Source: an uncultured bacterium (GTDB lineage Bacteria > Bacteroidota > Ignavibacteria > Ignavibacteriales > Melioribacteraceae). From it: a stretch of DNA of 22,826 nt. Below, piece after piece: positions 1 to 7,830 of the stretch. Location of the stretch: NCBI GenBank assembly GCA_937936675.1, contig CALDDL010000169.1:1-22826 (forward strand), in the 5' to 3' direction. The notes below the pieces were generated by a model that saw nothing but the letters and a program-made list of their open reading frames with translations, was not told the DNA's origin and did no database searches. How positions within the stretch are numbered: position 1 is the stretch's first letter; each line of letters opens with the position of its first letter. A program made the translations under genes and the position numbers.

Positions 1-1
1 A

Positions 2-334
2 AGATTTGTTACTGTTTCAGGGGTGGTTATTACAGGTATATGGGATTTCGCCGCGCATCCATCACAAGAAAAAGATCTCTTCAAAATTTCAGGGACCAAG
101 GGGACTATAAGTTTTTCATCCTTCGGAACCGATGAGATTACATTAGAAACAAACAATGGAATTAATAAATATTTAGAATCATTCCCTGAGAATGTTCATT
201 TTTATTTAATTGAATCGGTAGTAAAAGATTTATTAGGAGGTATGCCTTCGCCAAGTACAGGTGAATCTGGTGCGCGAACTAATTTAATTATAGATTTAGT
301 ATATGGAAGGGATGGTAAGAATACTTATCGCTAA
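2..334 (+). CDS. Gfo/Idh/MocA-family oxidoreductase, C-terminal fragment (5' end outside window)
   Basis: The reading frame is open from base 2, so this is the last ~110 residues of a gene that begins left of the window; the GTG at 23 is just an internal Val codon. The fragment has the C-terminal beta-sheet pattern of Gfo/Idh/MocA sugar dehydrogenases: a 'VVITGIWDF' strand, then 'KISGTKGTISF' (the 'G..G.i.f' turn usual in this family), an acidic helix with 'VVKDLLGG', and 'ESGARTNLIIDLVYG', matching the usual 's..g.eg.rt..v.eai..s' ending. The family oxidises or reduces sugars with NAD(P). The N-terminal Rossmann domain and catalytic EKP motif are not in view, so substrate and export cannot be judged. 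It converges on the minus-strand operon. A second family member closes the window at 21422-22783. Family call fairly sure; function unknown. Confidence 0.75.
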   Translation, partial: RFVTVSGVVITGIWDFAAHPSQEKDLFKISGTKGTISFSSFGTDEITLETNNGINKYLESFPENVHFYLIESVVKDLLGGMPSPSTGESGARTNLIIDLVYGRDGKNTYR

Positions 335-373
335 ATTTCTTTGATTAAAAAGTGTTACTAATTTTCCATATAT

Positions 374-399
374 AAAAAACAAACTATAAAGGTTAGTTT
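374..399 (-). terminator. weak hairpin terminator for the minus-strand operon
   Basis: AAACTA (381-386) and TAGTTT (394-399) form a perfect 6-bp stem with a 7-nt loop. Read on the minus strand, the stem is followed by G and six T (complement of 374-379), which is the layout of an intrinsic terminator. It lies ~100 bp past the stop of the UroD-like gene and could also act on the converging plus-strand transcript. The stem is AT-rich with a single G-C pair, so this is a weak call. The rest of 335-495 shows nothing recognisable. Confidence 0.3.
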
Positions 400-495
400 T
401 CTACTTCACTCAAAGCTTAATTAGATTTCTAATTCTACTATTTGCACAACTAGTTTCAAATTAATTTTCTAATAGCACTAGTTTTACATTACACT

Positions 496-1623
496 TTATC
501 CCCACCTATCAACAGCTTCTTTCATCAATAAAATATTTTCTTTTGGTGTAGCAGGGGCAATTGAGCATGCAGTACTTAGAATAAAACCCCTATTCTTTTT
601 ACCTAATTCCACTCTATTTTTCAAATCTTCCTTAAGTTCATTTGAATTCTCGTTCATTAAAAGAGCAACAGGATCAGCATTCCCTTTAACGAATCCTTTT
701 CCGTTCAGGCGCTTCAGTGCATCTTCGAGCTGAACATCTCCAATCGGTTCAGGATCGAGGCATTCAATTCCATTAATACCGCTTTCGAACATAATCTCGA
801 GACGGTCATTTATCGCTCCACAAGTATGCGTATAAATAAAAACTCCTTTTTCCCTTACAGCTTGAGCTATTTCCTTTTCAAAAGGAAGAACAAATTCTCT
901 GTAATCATCGGGTGAAATGAATCCGGCTCCTGCAAACGGAGAAGAAACTTTTATTGCATCAATTCCGGTCTCACACATCTCTAATGCTAATTCTTTGATA
1001 AGTTTAGTAAAATGTCCCAAAATTAATTTGCATTTATCGGGATAATCAATCAAATGAATAAGTCCATCTTGATGTCCCGTCAAATCTAAATAATAATCGA
1101 ATGGAGAAGTAATCTCTCCGTGTATAGAATATTTATTATCTGCTTCAGAGACGATCTCTTTTAGAATATCTAGTTTATGCTGTTCATTTATATAGAAAGG
1201 AAGATTCTGCGAAACAGGAATATAATTTAATTTATTTGGAAGATGATTAGCTATAAGATAATCAATATCTGTTCTATCAATTTCGTGCGAGAAATTATAA
1301 ATTGGCAAATCATTATTTGGACAAGTTATAATATCTCCATTATCCCATACGACTATTTCTTCTGTTTCTTTTTTTTCTATCCTCTTTACGTGAGATTTCC
1401 AATTTGGATCATGACCAAACAAACTAACCAATATTCCATCGAAACCGAAATCTTCTCTTAATTTCAGTAATCCATTTTTAAAAACATTTTTATCAAACCA
1501 AAATTCGGAAGGAGAGACATTGAGCTGTTGAAGCATAAAGCCGATACTGAATTGAGCCATAACCGGAATTCTATCCGGTACTTCTAAATTCATTGCACTT
1601 ATCATTCTTTCTTTTGAAGTCAT
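496..1623 (-). CDS. UroD-superfamily protein with methyltransferase-type zinc motif
   Basis: 375 residues, complete, cytoplasmic, last gene of a three-gene minus-strand operon and 13 bp after the symporter gene. The opening 'SKERMISAMNLEVPDRIPV' is the standard start of the uroporphyrinogen decarboxylase superfamily (PF01208). Rather than looking like a heme-pathway HemE, it carries H266-T-C268 and, 85 residues on, C353 in 'STACSIAPATP'. In MtaA/MtbA methylcobamide:thiol methyltransferases an H-x-C...C set in this kind of context ('G.GIAP.TP') binds the catalytic zinc. I therefore read it as a methyltransferase-like or uncharacterised UroD-family enzyme, not as a porphyrin enzyme. No corrinoid protein or heme gene is in the window. 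Many Bacteroidota and Planctomycetes sugar loci carry UroD-like proteins of unknown role, so the substrate stays open. An 'AAAGAGAG' ribosome binding site precedes the ATG. Confidence 0.8.
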   Translation of the reverse strand: MTSKERMISAMNLEVPDRIPVMAQFSIGFMLQQLNVSPSEFWFDKNVFKNGLLKLREDFGFDGILVSLFGHDPNWKSHVKRIEKKETEEIVVWDNGDIITCPNNDLPIYNFSHEIDRTDIDYLIANHLPNKLNYIPVSQNLPFYINEQHKLDILKEIVSEADNKYSIHGEITSPFDYYLDLTGHQDGLIHLIDYPDKCKLILGHFTKLIKELALEMCETGIDAIKVSSPFAGAGFISPDDYREFVLPFEKEIAQAVREKGVFIYTHTCGAINDRLEIMFESGINGIECLDPEPIGDVQLEDALKRLNGKGFVKGNADPVALLMNENSNELKEDLKNRVELGKKNRGFILSTACSIAPATPKENILLMKEAVDRWG

Positions 1624-1636
1624 AATCTCTCTTTAA

Positions 1637-3418
1637 TTATTTTGTTTGATTGATTTTATTCCACACAAAAAAAAGTAAAATTGAAAAAATTGCCGTACTT
1701 ATTGTTAGGAATATTGCAGGTAATATTTGCATATAAACCCAGTAACCTATAGCAAATAAAAAGCTGTAAACCGCAATACATCCAATAAGCATACCGATAA
1801 TTCCTAAAGGCAAAACAGATCTTTGTTCTTCGCCAGAAATTGTAATCCCATTTTCTCTAGCATAAGCTATCACTTTGCTCCATCCTATTCTGCCCGGTCT
1901 AACTAATTTATAAAATTTTACTAATGTATTCATGTCGCTTGGCTTGGTAATTATCGTAATTACAATCCAAGCAATTGTTGTAATCATAACACCAATAATA
2001 AGCTGTTGATAAGTATTGAAAGTCTTAACAAATAAAAAAACTATCGCAATGATAAAAGAAACAATCATTGCCGTAATCTCACTCGCCGGATTAATTCTAT
2101 ACCAAAACCATCTTAGAATAAATAATAATCCTGTTCCTGCTCCAATTTGCAATAGTACATTAAAACCATGCAAAGCACTTTCCAAAAATAATGCGAAAGA
2201 ACTTGCCAAGATCATCATAACGAGAATGGAATATCTTCCGATACGGACTAATTCTTTTTCTGATGCTTCCGGTTTTAGAAATCTTTTATAAAAATCATTA
2301 ACAATATAAGAAGCACCCCAATTAAGACTTGTGGACATTGTTGACATATAAGCAGCAATCAATGACGCAATTACAATTCCAAGTATTCCATTAGGTAGAT
2401 AGGTAAGCATTGCCGGATAAGCCATATCATGACCGATGATAGAAGGATCGACATGTGGGAATGCTTTTTGAATATCTGCTAGAGTTGGAAATACTAATAT
2501 TGAACAAAGAGCTACAATGATCCAAGGCCAAGGTCTAAGGGCATAATGAGCAAAATTAAAAAATAGTGTTGCTCCCATGGCATGTTTTTCGTCCTTTGCA
2601 GCAAGCATTCTTTGAGCAATATATCCGCCACCACCCGGTTCTGCTCCCGGATACCATACGCTCCACCATTGAATGGCAATCGGAATGATAAATACCATTA
2701 ATGCTGCTTCCCAATTATTAAAATCAGGTAAAAAAGAAAGCTTACCTTTTATGGCTTCATTCGAAAGTAGGTTTTGAAGTCCTCCTACTTTTACATGATC
2801 CAATGAAATATATGCAGCTATCACTGCACCAATCATAGCAATTATAAATTGAACAAAGTCAGTAAGTAGAACGCCCATCAACCCGCCCAGTGAACTATAA
2901 ATAACCGTGATACCTCCGGCAATTAAAATTACTTGGAGAGGAGAAAGACCTAACATTATACCTCCAACTTTTATAGCTGCCAGAGTTACCGAAGCCATAA
3001 TTGTTACATTAAAAAAAACTCCAAGATAGATCGCACGAAAACCTCTTAGGAACGCTGCTCCTTTTCCGCTATAACGTAGTTCATAAAATTCAATATCGGT
3101 CATTACTTGTGAGCGGCGCCATAGTTTTGAATAAATAAAAACAGTAAGCATACCTGTGAGAAGGAAAGCCCACCAGACCCAGTTTCCAGCTACACCATTT
3201 TGCCGAACTATATCAGATATTAAGTTTGGAGTATCGATTGAAAAAGTCGTGGCAACCATTGAAAAACCTAAAAGCCACCACGGCATTCCTCTTCCTGACA
3301 AGAAAAATTCAGTAGAGCTTTCGCTTGCTTTTTTTGAAGACCACAATCCAACTATCAACGATAAAGCAAAATATAGGGCAATTATCCCCCAATCGATGTA
3401 ATTTAAATTCTCGGGCAT
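1637..3418 (-). CDS. sodium:solute symporter (SSS family)
   Basis: 593 residues with about 13 hydrophobic segments, longer than the ~500 of PutP/SGLT-type members but normal for the SSS subgroup found in Bacteroidota sugar loci. The N-terminus ('YIDWGIIALYFALSLIVGLW', then 'FFLSGRGMPWWLLGFSMVATTFS') shows TM1, the conserved 'FFLaGR.mpWW' loop and the TM2 'G.Sm.at.fS' sodium-site region. 'GGLMGVLLTDFVQF' around residue 180 is the family signature ('GG...V..TD..Q'). It should drive sodium-coupled uptake of a sugar, sugar acid or other small metabolite across the inner membrane. It sits between the ThuA-like and UroD-like genes (gaps 19 and 13 bp), so the three very likely share a transcript and a substrate. 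An 'AAAGG' ribosome binding site precedes the ATG. Family call secure; substrate not inferable. Confidence 0.92.
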   Translation of the reverse strand: MPENLNYIDWGIIALYFALSLIVGLWSSKKASESSTEFFLSGRGMPWWLLGFSMVATTFSIDTPNLISDIVRQNGVAGNWVWWAFLLTGMLTVFIYSKLWRRSQVMTDIEFYELRYSGKGAAFLRGFRAIYLGVFFNVTIMASVTLAAIKVGGIMLGLSPLQVILIAGGITVIYSSLGGLMGVLLTDFVQFIIAMIGAVIAAYISLDHVKVGGLQNLLSNEAIKGKLSFLPDFNNWEAALMVFIIPIAIQWWSVWYPGAEPGGGGYIAQRMLAAKDEKHAMGATLFFNFAHYALRPWPWIIVALCSILVFPTLADIQKAFPHVDPSIIGHDMAYPAMLTYLPNGILGIVIASLIAAYMSTMSTSLNWGASYIVNDFYKRFLKPEASEKELVRIGRYSILVMMILASSFALFLESALHGFNVLLQIGAGTGLLFILRWFWYRINPASEITAMIVSFIIAIVFLFVKTFNTYQQLIIGVMITTIAWIVITIITKPSDMNTLVKFYKLVRPGRIGWSKVIAYARENGITISGEEQRSVLPLGIIGMLIGCIAVYSFLFAIGYWVYMQILPAIFLTISTAIFSILLFFVWNKINQTK

Positions 3419-3437
3419 AATTTGCCTTTAGATTAAT

Positions 3438-4244
3438 TTATATTTCAGCACTAAATACCTGCTGCCAGAATTTATTGTATTCTTCCCATTTCATAAAATT
3501 TATTCCCCAATGAGGACTTGCACCTGTCATCCAACCGGTAGTGTATCCTTTACCGATTTTTCTTAATGCAAGCAGAGGATACCAAGTTCCTTGATAATTA
3601 ATTTTCACTAAAGTTTCGGCTTCCTTAATCTCTTTCGTTTCATTAAAACCAAGTAGCGGAGGAATGGTTGCAAAATCAATTCCTTTTACCATAGGATGAT
3701 TTTCATTAAAACATTTTACTTCATAACCATCAGTTGATTCTATCAAATCATCATATTCAAGACATTCAATAGGGAATATATCATGCATACGCGATCTCCT
3801 CCAGCCTCCTTTCCCAAGCTCGCCTGTAAAACTATACCAACCGCCATTCATATGAAAATGGCCACCCTTATTAACCCACTTTTTAAGTAGATCAAATCGA
3901 TCGGGGAACGTAATAGGTTTATCTCCCCACTTACCTCTTGTGAAAAAATCAGGGTGAAGCATTAAGCATTTCGTTTCCACATCTGCCAGTATTATAGAAG
4001 TTGCCCATTCTAATCTTTCATTAAATTTTTCAGGAGACATATTATAAAGGTCCCAACTCGGTTCAGAAATTACATCTGCATCCGGAATAGCTTTTAATGC
4101 ATTGATTAGCGGTTGTGCATAATTTAGAATCTCTACTCCCTTTGATGGTGATTGAAATGGCGATTCTACATATTTTTGTCCAGTATGTACGCACCAATTA
4201 CCTACATGCCATATTTTGAGTCCCTTTTTCAAATTTTCCTCCAT
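3438..4244 (-). CDS. ThuA / class-I glutamine-amidotransferase-like protein (PF07090-like)
   Basis: 268 residues, cytoplasmic, first gene of the minus-strand operon. It has the fold marks of the putative glutamine amidotransferase group: 'LKIWHVGNWCVH' strand 1, 'ILADVETK' strand, 'LLKKWVNKGGHFHMNGG' helix-strand, 'GGWYSFTG' (134-141) at the nucleophile elbow, and the closing 'GKGYTTGWMTGASPHWG', matching the family 'G.Gr.l..ttD..phW'. The elbow has no Cys, so amidotransferase activity is unlikely; a binding or hydrolytic role on sugars, as suggested for ThuA-like proteins, is more plausible. The ATG at 4244 has no upstream Shine-Dalgarno, whereas GGAGG inside codons 1-3 lies 5 nt before a TTG at codon 5 (4232). 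The true start may therefore be 4232, giving 264 residues. Confidence 0.75.
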   Translation of the reverse strand: MEENLKKGLKIWHVGNWCVHTGQKYVESPFQSPSKGVEILNYAQPLINALKAIPDADVISEPSWDLYNMSPEKFNERLEWATSIILADVETKCLMLHPDFFTRGKWGDKPITFPDRFDLLKKWVNKGGHFHMNGGWYSFTGELGKGGWRRSRMHDIFPIECLEYDDLIESTDGYEVKCFNENHPMVKGIDFATIPPLLGFNETKEIKEAETLVKINYQGTWYPLLALRKIGKGYTTGWMTGASPHWGINFMKWEEYNKFWQQVFSAEI

Positions 4245-4307
4245 TAAAAAGATTATTTTATTATTTCTTTTTCAGTTCCTTTTTAAAAATAAATTAACTA
4301 AGTTAGA

Positions 4308-4327
4308 TAAAGCATTAAGTAAACGTT
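4308..4327 (-). promoter_or_regulatory. 20-bp shared regulatory element, copy A
   Basis: Read on the minus strand this is AACGTTTA-CT-TAATGCTTTA. Copy B (13741-13760, plus strand) is AACGTTTA-AG-TAATGCTTTA; only the central two bases differ. Copy A lies in the 183-bp divergent region and points at the minus-strand operon, 63 bp from its ATG; copy B is 51 bp from the TonB receptor ATG. The TAAACGTT core resembles the central-CG operators of LacI-family regulators, but the constant orientation and spacing could also mean a promoter element of a special sigma factor. No regulator gene is in the window. The rest of 4245-4427 is AT-rich; a TATCAT at 4365-4370 could be a -10 box for the plus-strand gene at 4428, but this is not reliable. 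Confidence 0.6.
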
Positions 4328-4427
4328 AAATTAAAAAGATTCTTATCAAGAAAAAAGAGTTTTCTATCATATTTAATTTATTATTTTTTCTTTAATCAAC
4401 ATAGAAGAAAATACAAGGAATACAAAA

Positions 4428-5675
4428 ATGAAAAAATGTTTCTTTGCTCTTATCCTTATACTGTTCATATCTAACAATATTTTCTCTCAATCCGATTCAA
4501 ATAAAAAAGAAGAGATCATTCAAGCTCTCAAAGATGCTGCCTTTAATGCTACTGAAGTACTTCTTGATGAAGATGGAAAATCACGTTGTGATTATAATTT
4601 AATTGAAGGCAAATGGTATTTCTACGAACCGCCATGGCATACAGGTCAATTAATTTATGGACTTTTGGAAGCATACAAGATTACAAAAAACGAGTACTAC
4701 CTTGAACAGGCGAAAAGAGCAGGGGATTGGTGGTGCTCTCTTGAAATAAAAGATAATCCAAAATTGAACGGAATGTTAAATGCCATTCATGGAGATGGTA
4801 TAGAAAATATTGTATTTGCAACAATCTCAGATGGTACTAATGGAATCTTTGAATTAGCCAGAGTATCTAAAGATAATAAATATGCCGAAGTGGCTACTCG
4901 TGCAGGTGAGTGGATGCTCAATAATATGTACGTTCCAGAGCATAAAATATTTTATGATAACGTTGATCCTGTAACAGGTGAAGTAATGAAACAAAACAGT
5001 CCATTCTGGAAAGATAAAAAAGAACAAACTCTTTTCGATGTTGCTAGACCGAATAACGAAGGTTACTTATTTCTTGATATGTATAAATTTACTAAGAATG
5101 AAAAATATAAAAAGATATTTATTGATTTATGTGAAAGTCTTGTAGAGAAGCAGGGACCCGAAGGTCTATGGATGGATTTTATGCCGAACGATAAAGCAGA
5201 GGGAAGTTATCATCCCCGTTTTAATCTTTGGTATGCTGAATCATTGATTAAAGGGTATGAATTTACAAAAGATAAAAGATATCTAGATGCAGCAAAGAAA
5301 ACTTTATTAATGTTCGCAAAAGCTCAAAAGAAAGATGGAACAATCTATTATGTAAATTATATCGATGGCAGATATAACGAAAATTCGATTACCGGTTCTG
5401 CTACTGCATTCGCCGGACTTCTCTGGATTCAATTAATTAAATATGGTGTAGGCGATGAATTTATTCCTAATGTTGAGCAGTCGGTTAATTGGATAGTAAA
5501 GAATCAATTTTCAGTTAATCATCCTGATCCTAATATACGTGGAGCTGTAATAGATACACGCACTAGAAGAAAATCGGGTAAAGTATGGTTAACGCAGAGA
5601 GATGTTGGTACTGCATTTGGAATGCGATTTTTAGCTGATTATCTGAACTATAAATATCTTTCTAATGAGAAATAA
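4428..5675 (+). CDS. secreted alpha/alpha-toroid glycan-active protein, GH88/GH105- or epimerase-like, unassigned
   Basis: 415 residues with a clear signal peptide (lysines at 2-3, hydrophobic core, cut near 'NNIFSQS'). The body is a string of paired helices of the kind 'Y..qA.RAGDWW', 'KYAEVATRAGEWML', 'KYKKIFIDLCESL', 'RYLDAAKKTLLMFAKAQ', which is the repeat pattern of an (alpha/alpha)6 toroid used by unsaturated uronyl hydrolases, GlcNAc epimerases and several lyases. Aromatic and acidic clusters between the helices ('YEPPWHTGQL', 'IHGDGIEN', 'DVARPNNEGY', 'SYHPRFNLWYAES', 'ENSITGSATA') would line the cleft. I do not recognise the family. It is the first gene of a six-gene plus-strand run, 2 bp ahead of the Nramp-like gene, preceded by an 'AAGGA' ribosome binding site. 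Secretion and context suggest periplasmic or surface processing of the target glycan. Confidence 0.7.
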   Translation: MKKCFFALILILFISNNIFSQSDSNKKEEIIQALKDAAFNATEVLLDEDGKSRCDYNLIEGKWYFYEPPWHTGQLIYGLLEAYKITKNEYYLEQAKRAGDWWCSLEIKDNPKLNGMLNAIHGDGIENIVFATISDGTNGIFELARVSKDNKYAEVATRAGEWMLNNMYVPEHKIFYDNVDPVTGEVMKQNSPFWKDKKEQTLFDVARPNNEGYLFLDMYKFTKNEKYKKIFIDLCESLVEKQGPEGLWMDFMPNDKAEGSYHPRFNLWYAESLIKGYEFTKDKRYLDAAKKTLLMFAKAQKKDGTIYYVNYIDGRYNENSITGSATAFAGLLWIQLIKYGVGDEFIPNVEQSVNWIVKNQFSVNHPDPNIRGAVIDTRTRRKSGKVWLTQRDVGTAFGMRFLADYLNYKYLSNEK

Positions 5676-5677
5676 TT

Positions 5678-6919
5678 ATGAAAAATCTCTATAAGAAAAT
5701 TTTGATTCTAGCTGCTTCCTTTGGTCCTGGTCTATTCCTTGTCGGATATAATATTGGTACAGGCAGCGTTACTACAATGGCATCTGCAGGAGCTTCGCAT
5801 GGCATGATGCTTACATGGGCAGTATTCCTTTCATGTCTTTTCACCTATTTCCTTATTGTTGTTTTCAGCCGTTTTACTCTAGTTACGGGTGAAACAGTTC
5901 TTTATAGTTTTAAAAAACATATAGGAAAAGGAGCTGCATATTTTGTCCTTGCCACTCTTATCATATCAGAAATGATTTCTAGTATTGGAGTAATGGCTGT
6001 ATTAAGTGAAGTTACTAATGAATGGACAAAACCGATTACATCATCCGGTGCGGGAATTGGTATGTTTCCAATTGCTATCTTCTTCGCAGTACTTTTAGTA
6101 TATTTTTTGTTCACCGGTTATTATACCAAAATTGAAGTTATATTGGCGGTTCTTGTTGGTATTATGGGCACATGTTTTGTACTTACTACTTTTATGGTTA
6201 TACCGGATGCCGGTGCTGTAATAAAAGGATTGATGCCAAATATACCCGATGATAATAATGCCGGGTTGGTTGTTGCCGGTATGATAGGGACTACAATGGG
6301 AGGTATATTATTTATTACACGCTCGGCAACTATAAAACAAAAAGGCTGGACTATCGAAGACAGTGCTGCCGAAAAGAAAGATGCTCTTCTTTCAATTAGT
6401 CTTATGTTTATTTTGAGCATTTCAATTATGGCAGCGGCAGCCGGTACTTTATATCCGCTTGGTATCCATGTTGAAAATGCAGTTGATATGGTAAAAACTC
6501 TAGAACCGCTTGCTGGCAGATTTGCTATTACAATTTTCGTTACCGGTATTATAGCGGCGGGACTTTCATCATTATTTCCGCACTATATGTTGGTTCCTTT
6601 ACTCCTTTCGGATTATAATCAAGAGAAATTAGATCTGAATAAATGGAGAAACAGGGGAATAGTACTTTTTTATGCGGCATTAGGAATGTTTGTTCCGATA
6701 TTTGGCGGACGACCTGTTTCTATTATGATTATGTCGCAGGCATTAGCTTTAATTGCCACTCCTCTTATTCTAATCTTTATGCAATATCTATTAAATAAAG
6801 AAGAATTAATGGGAGAGCATAAAATTTCACTAGCAACAAATATAGGTATCTCATTAATTACATTATTTACAGTATATATGGCTTATGTTGGAGCCATTGG
6901 GATTATTGAAACACTATGA
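5678..6919 (+). CDS. Nramp-fold transporter lacking the metal-binding motifs
   Basis: 413 residues with ~11 membrane segments and the Nramp layout: 'FGPGLFLVGYNIGTGS' in TM1, 'AGASHGMMLTWAV' after it, 'FTLVTGETVLYSF' (the family 'R.g.vTG..L' region) near residue 70. The metal ligands are missing. By eye, TM1 DPGN aligns with G27-T-G-S30 and TM6 M-P-H-N aligns with G-G-I-L inside 'TTMGGILFITRSA'. It therefore belongs to the divergent Nramp-like branch rather than to manganese/iron transporters. Lying 2 bp after a secreted sugar enzyme and overlapping the isomerase gene by 4 bp, it probably moves an organic product of this pathway, or a different ion. Family fold sure; substrate unknown. Gene names such as mntH would be misleading. 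Confidence 0.8.
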   Translation: MKNLYKKILILAASFGPGLFLVGYNIGTGSVTTMASAGASHGMMLTWAVFLSCLFTYFLIVVFSRFTLVTGETVLYSFKKHIGKGAAYFVLATLIISEMISSIGVMAVLSEVTNEWTKPITSSGAGIGMFPIAIFFAVLLVYFLFTGYYTKIEVILAVLVGIMGTCFVLTTFMVIPDAGAVIKGLMPNIPDDNNAGLVVAGMIGTTMGGILFITRSATIKQKGWTIEDSAAEKKDALLSISLMFILSISIMAAAAGTLYPLGIHVENAVDMVKTLEPLAGRFAITIFVTGIIAAGLSSLFPHYMLVPLLLSDYNQEKLDLNKWRNRGIVLFYAALGMFVPIFGGRPVSIMIMSQALALIATPLILIFMQYLLNKEELMGEHKISLATNIGISLITLFTVYMAYVGAIGIIETL

Positions 6920-7830
6920 AAAAATTCAATTCAAAAATAATTTGCACTTATCTCTATTCAATAACCAAATATGGATATCCTCCACCTGCTGAAGATACAC
7001 TTAAATATATCGAAGAAATGGCTTCGCTTGGTTTTACTACAATAGAGCTCGAAGGTATTAGAGAAGAACATTTGAAAAAAGTTTATAACCTTAGATATAA
7101 AATAAAAACATTATTGGACGATAATGGATTAACACTTCCATATTTTTGCGTAGTACTCCCGGGACTTTCTTCATCTGAACAAAAGGAGAGAGAAAAAAAT
7201 ATCGGTCTGTTTAAACTCGGATGCGAGACAGCCGCAATTTGTGGTGCTAAAGGTGTATTGGATAATTCGCCAATTCCACCTTATATATTCCCCGAAGATA
7301 TTCCTGTAATAAGACATTATGAAGAAGAATCACTTCAATCTGCATCCCTGCCCGATAATTTTGATTGGAAAGAATATTATGAAATGCTTGTATCAACATT
7401 TAGAAATCTTTGTGATATCGCATCAAACTATGATCTAACTTATCAACTTCATCCGGCATCGGGCGTGTTAATAAATACGGCAGATAGCTTTCTCCATTTT
7501 TATAATTCCGTAGGCAGAGAAAATCTCCGTTTTAATTTCGATACTGCTAATTTATTTGCTATCAAGGAAAATCTTCCTCTCTCTTTGTATAAATTAAAAG
7601 GGCATATTGATTACATCCATTTTTCTGATAACGGCGGCAATAAAGTAGAACATCTTGAGGCAGGAAATGGAAAAATAAATTGGAATAATTTTTTTACAGC
7701 TCTCAAAGCAATAGAGTATGATGGATATATTGGTTTAGATATAGGCGGAGATGAATCGGGTGTGAGTAACTTAGATGATGCATATATTAATTCAGCTCAA
7801 TTTTTAGTAAATAATTGGTTCACAAAATGA
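6916..7830 (+). CDS. sugar phosphate isomerase/epimerase-like TIM barrel (AP endonuclease 2 superfamily)
   Basis: 304 residues, cytoplasmic, overlapping the transporter gene by ATGA at its start and the next gene by ATGA at its end, so translation is probably coupled. Strand order and motifs fit the xylose-isomerase-like TIM barrel (PF01261): 'MASLGFTTIELEG' (strand 2), 'CGAKGVL' (strand 4), 'YQLHPASG' (176-183), 'RFNFDTANLF' with metal ligand D209, 'DYIHFSDNGG' with H235, 'GAGNGKINW' (the family 'G.G.id/nw' turn; here G250-W256) and 'YIGLDIGGDE' as last strand. The usual metal-binding E in 'EnH' is Q177 here, with H179 kept. Relatives interconvert ketoses or epimerise sugars, including 3-keto sugars in oxidoreductase-coupled pathways. 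The exact reaction cannot be told from sequence. Confidence 0.82.
   Translation: MKKFNSKIICTYLYSITKYGYPPPAEDTLKYIEEMASLGFTTIELEGIREEHLKKVYNLRYKIKTLLDDNGLTLPYFCVVLPGLSSSEQKEREKNIGLFKLGCETAAICGAKGVLDNSPIPPYIFPEDIPVIRHYEEESLQSASLPDNFDWKEYYEMLVSTFRNLCDIASNYDLTYQLHPASGVLINTADSFLHFYNSVGRENLRFNFDTANLFAIKENLPLSLYKLKGHIDYIHFSDNGGNKVEHLEAGNGKINWNNFFTALKAIEYDGYIGLDIGGDESGVSNLDDAYINSAQFLVNNWFTK

Noticed and set aside
496..1623. Calling this gene hemE (uroporphyrinogen decarboxylase)
   Set aside because: It has the H-x-C...C zinc set of methyltransferase relatives and no heme gene neighbours.
4340..4352. Inverted repeat TTCTTATCAAGAA in the divergent promoter region
   Set aside because: Short, seen once, no match near the other transcription units.
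5678..6919. Calling this gene an ordinary manganese transporter (mntH)
   Set aside because: Both metal-binding motifs are missing.
7815..7826. TTG start for the hexosaminidase gene
   Set aside because: The ATG at 7827 gives the clean signal peptide and the usual ATGA coupling.
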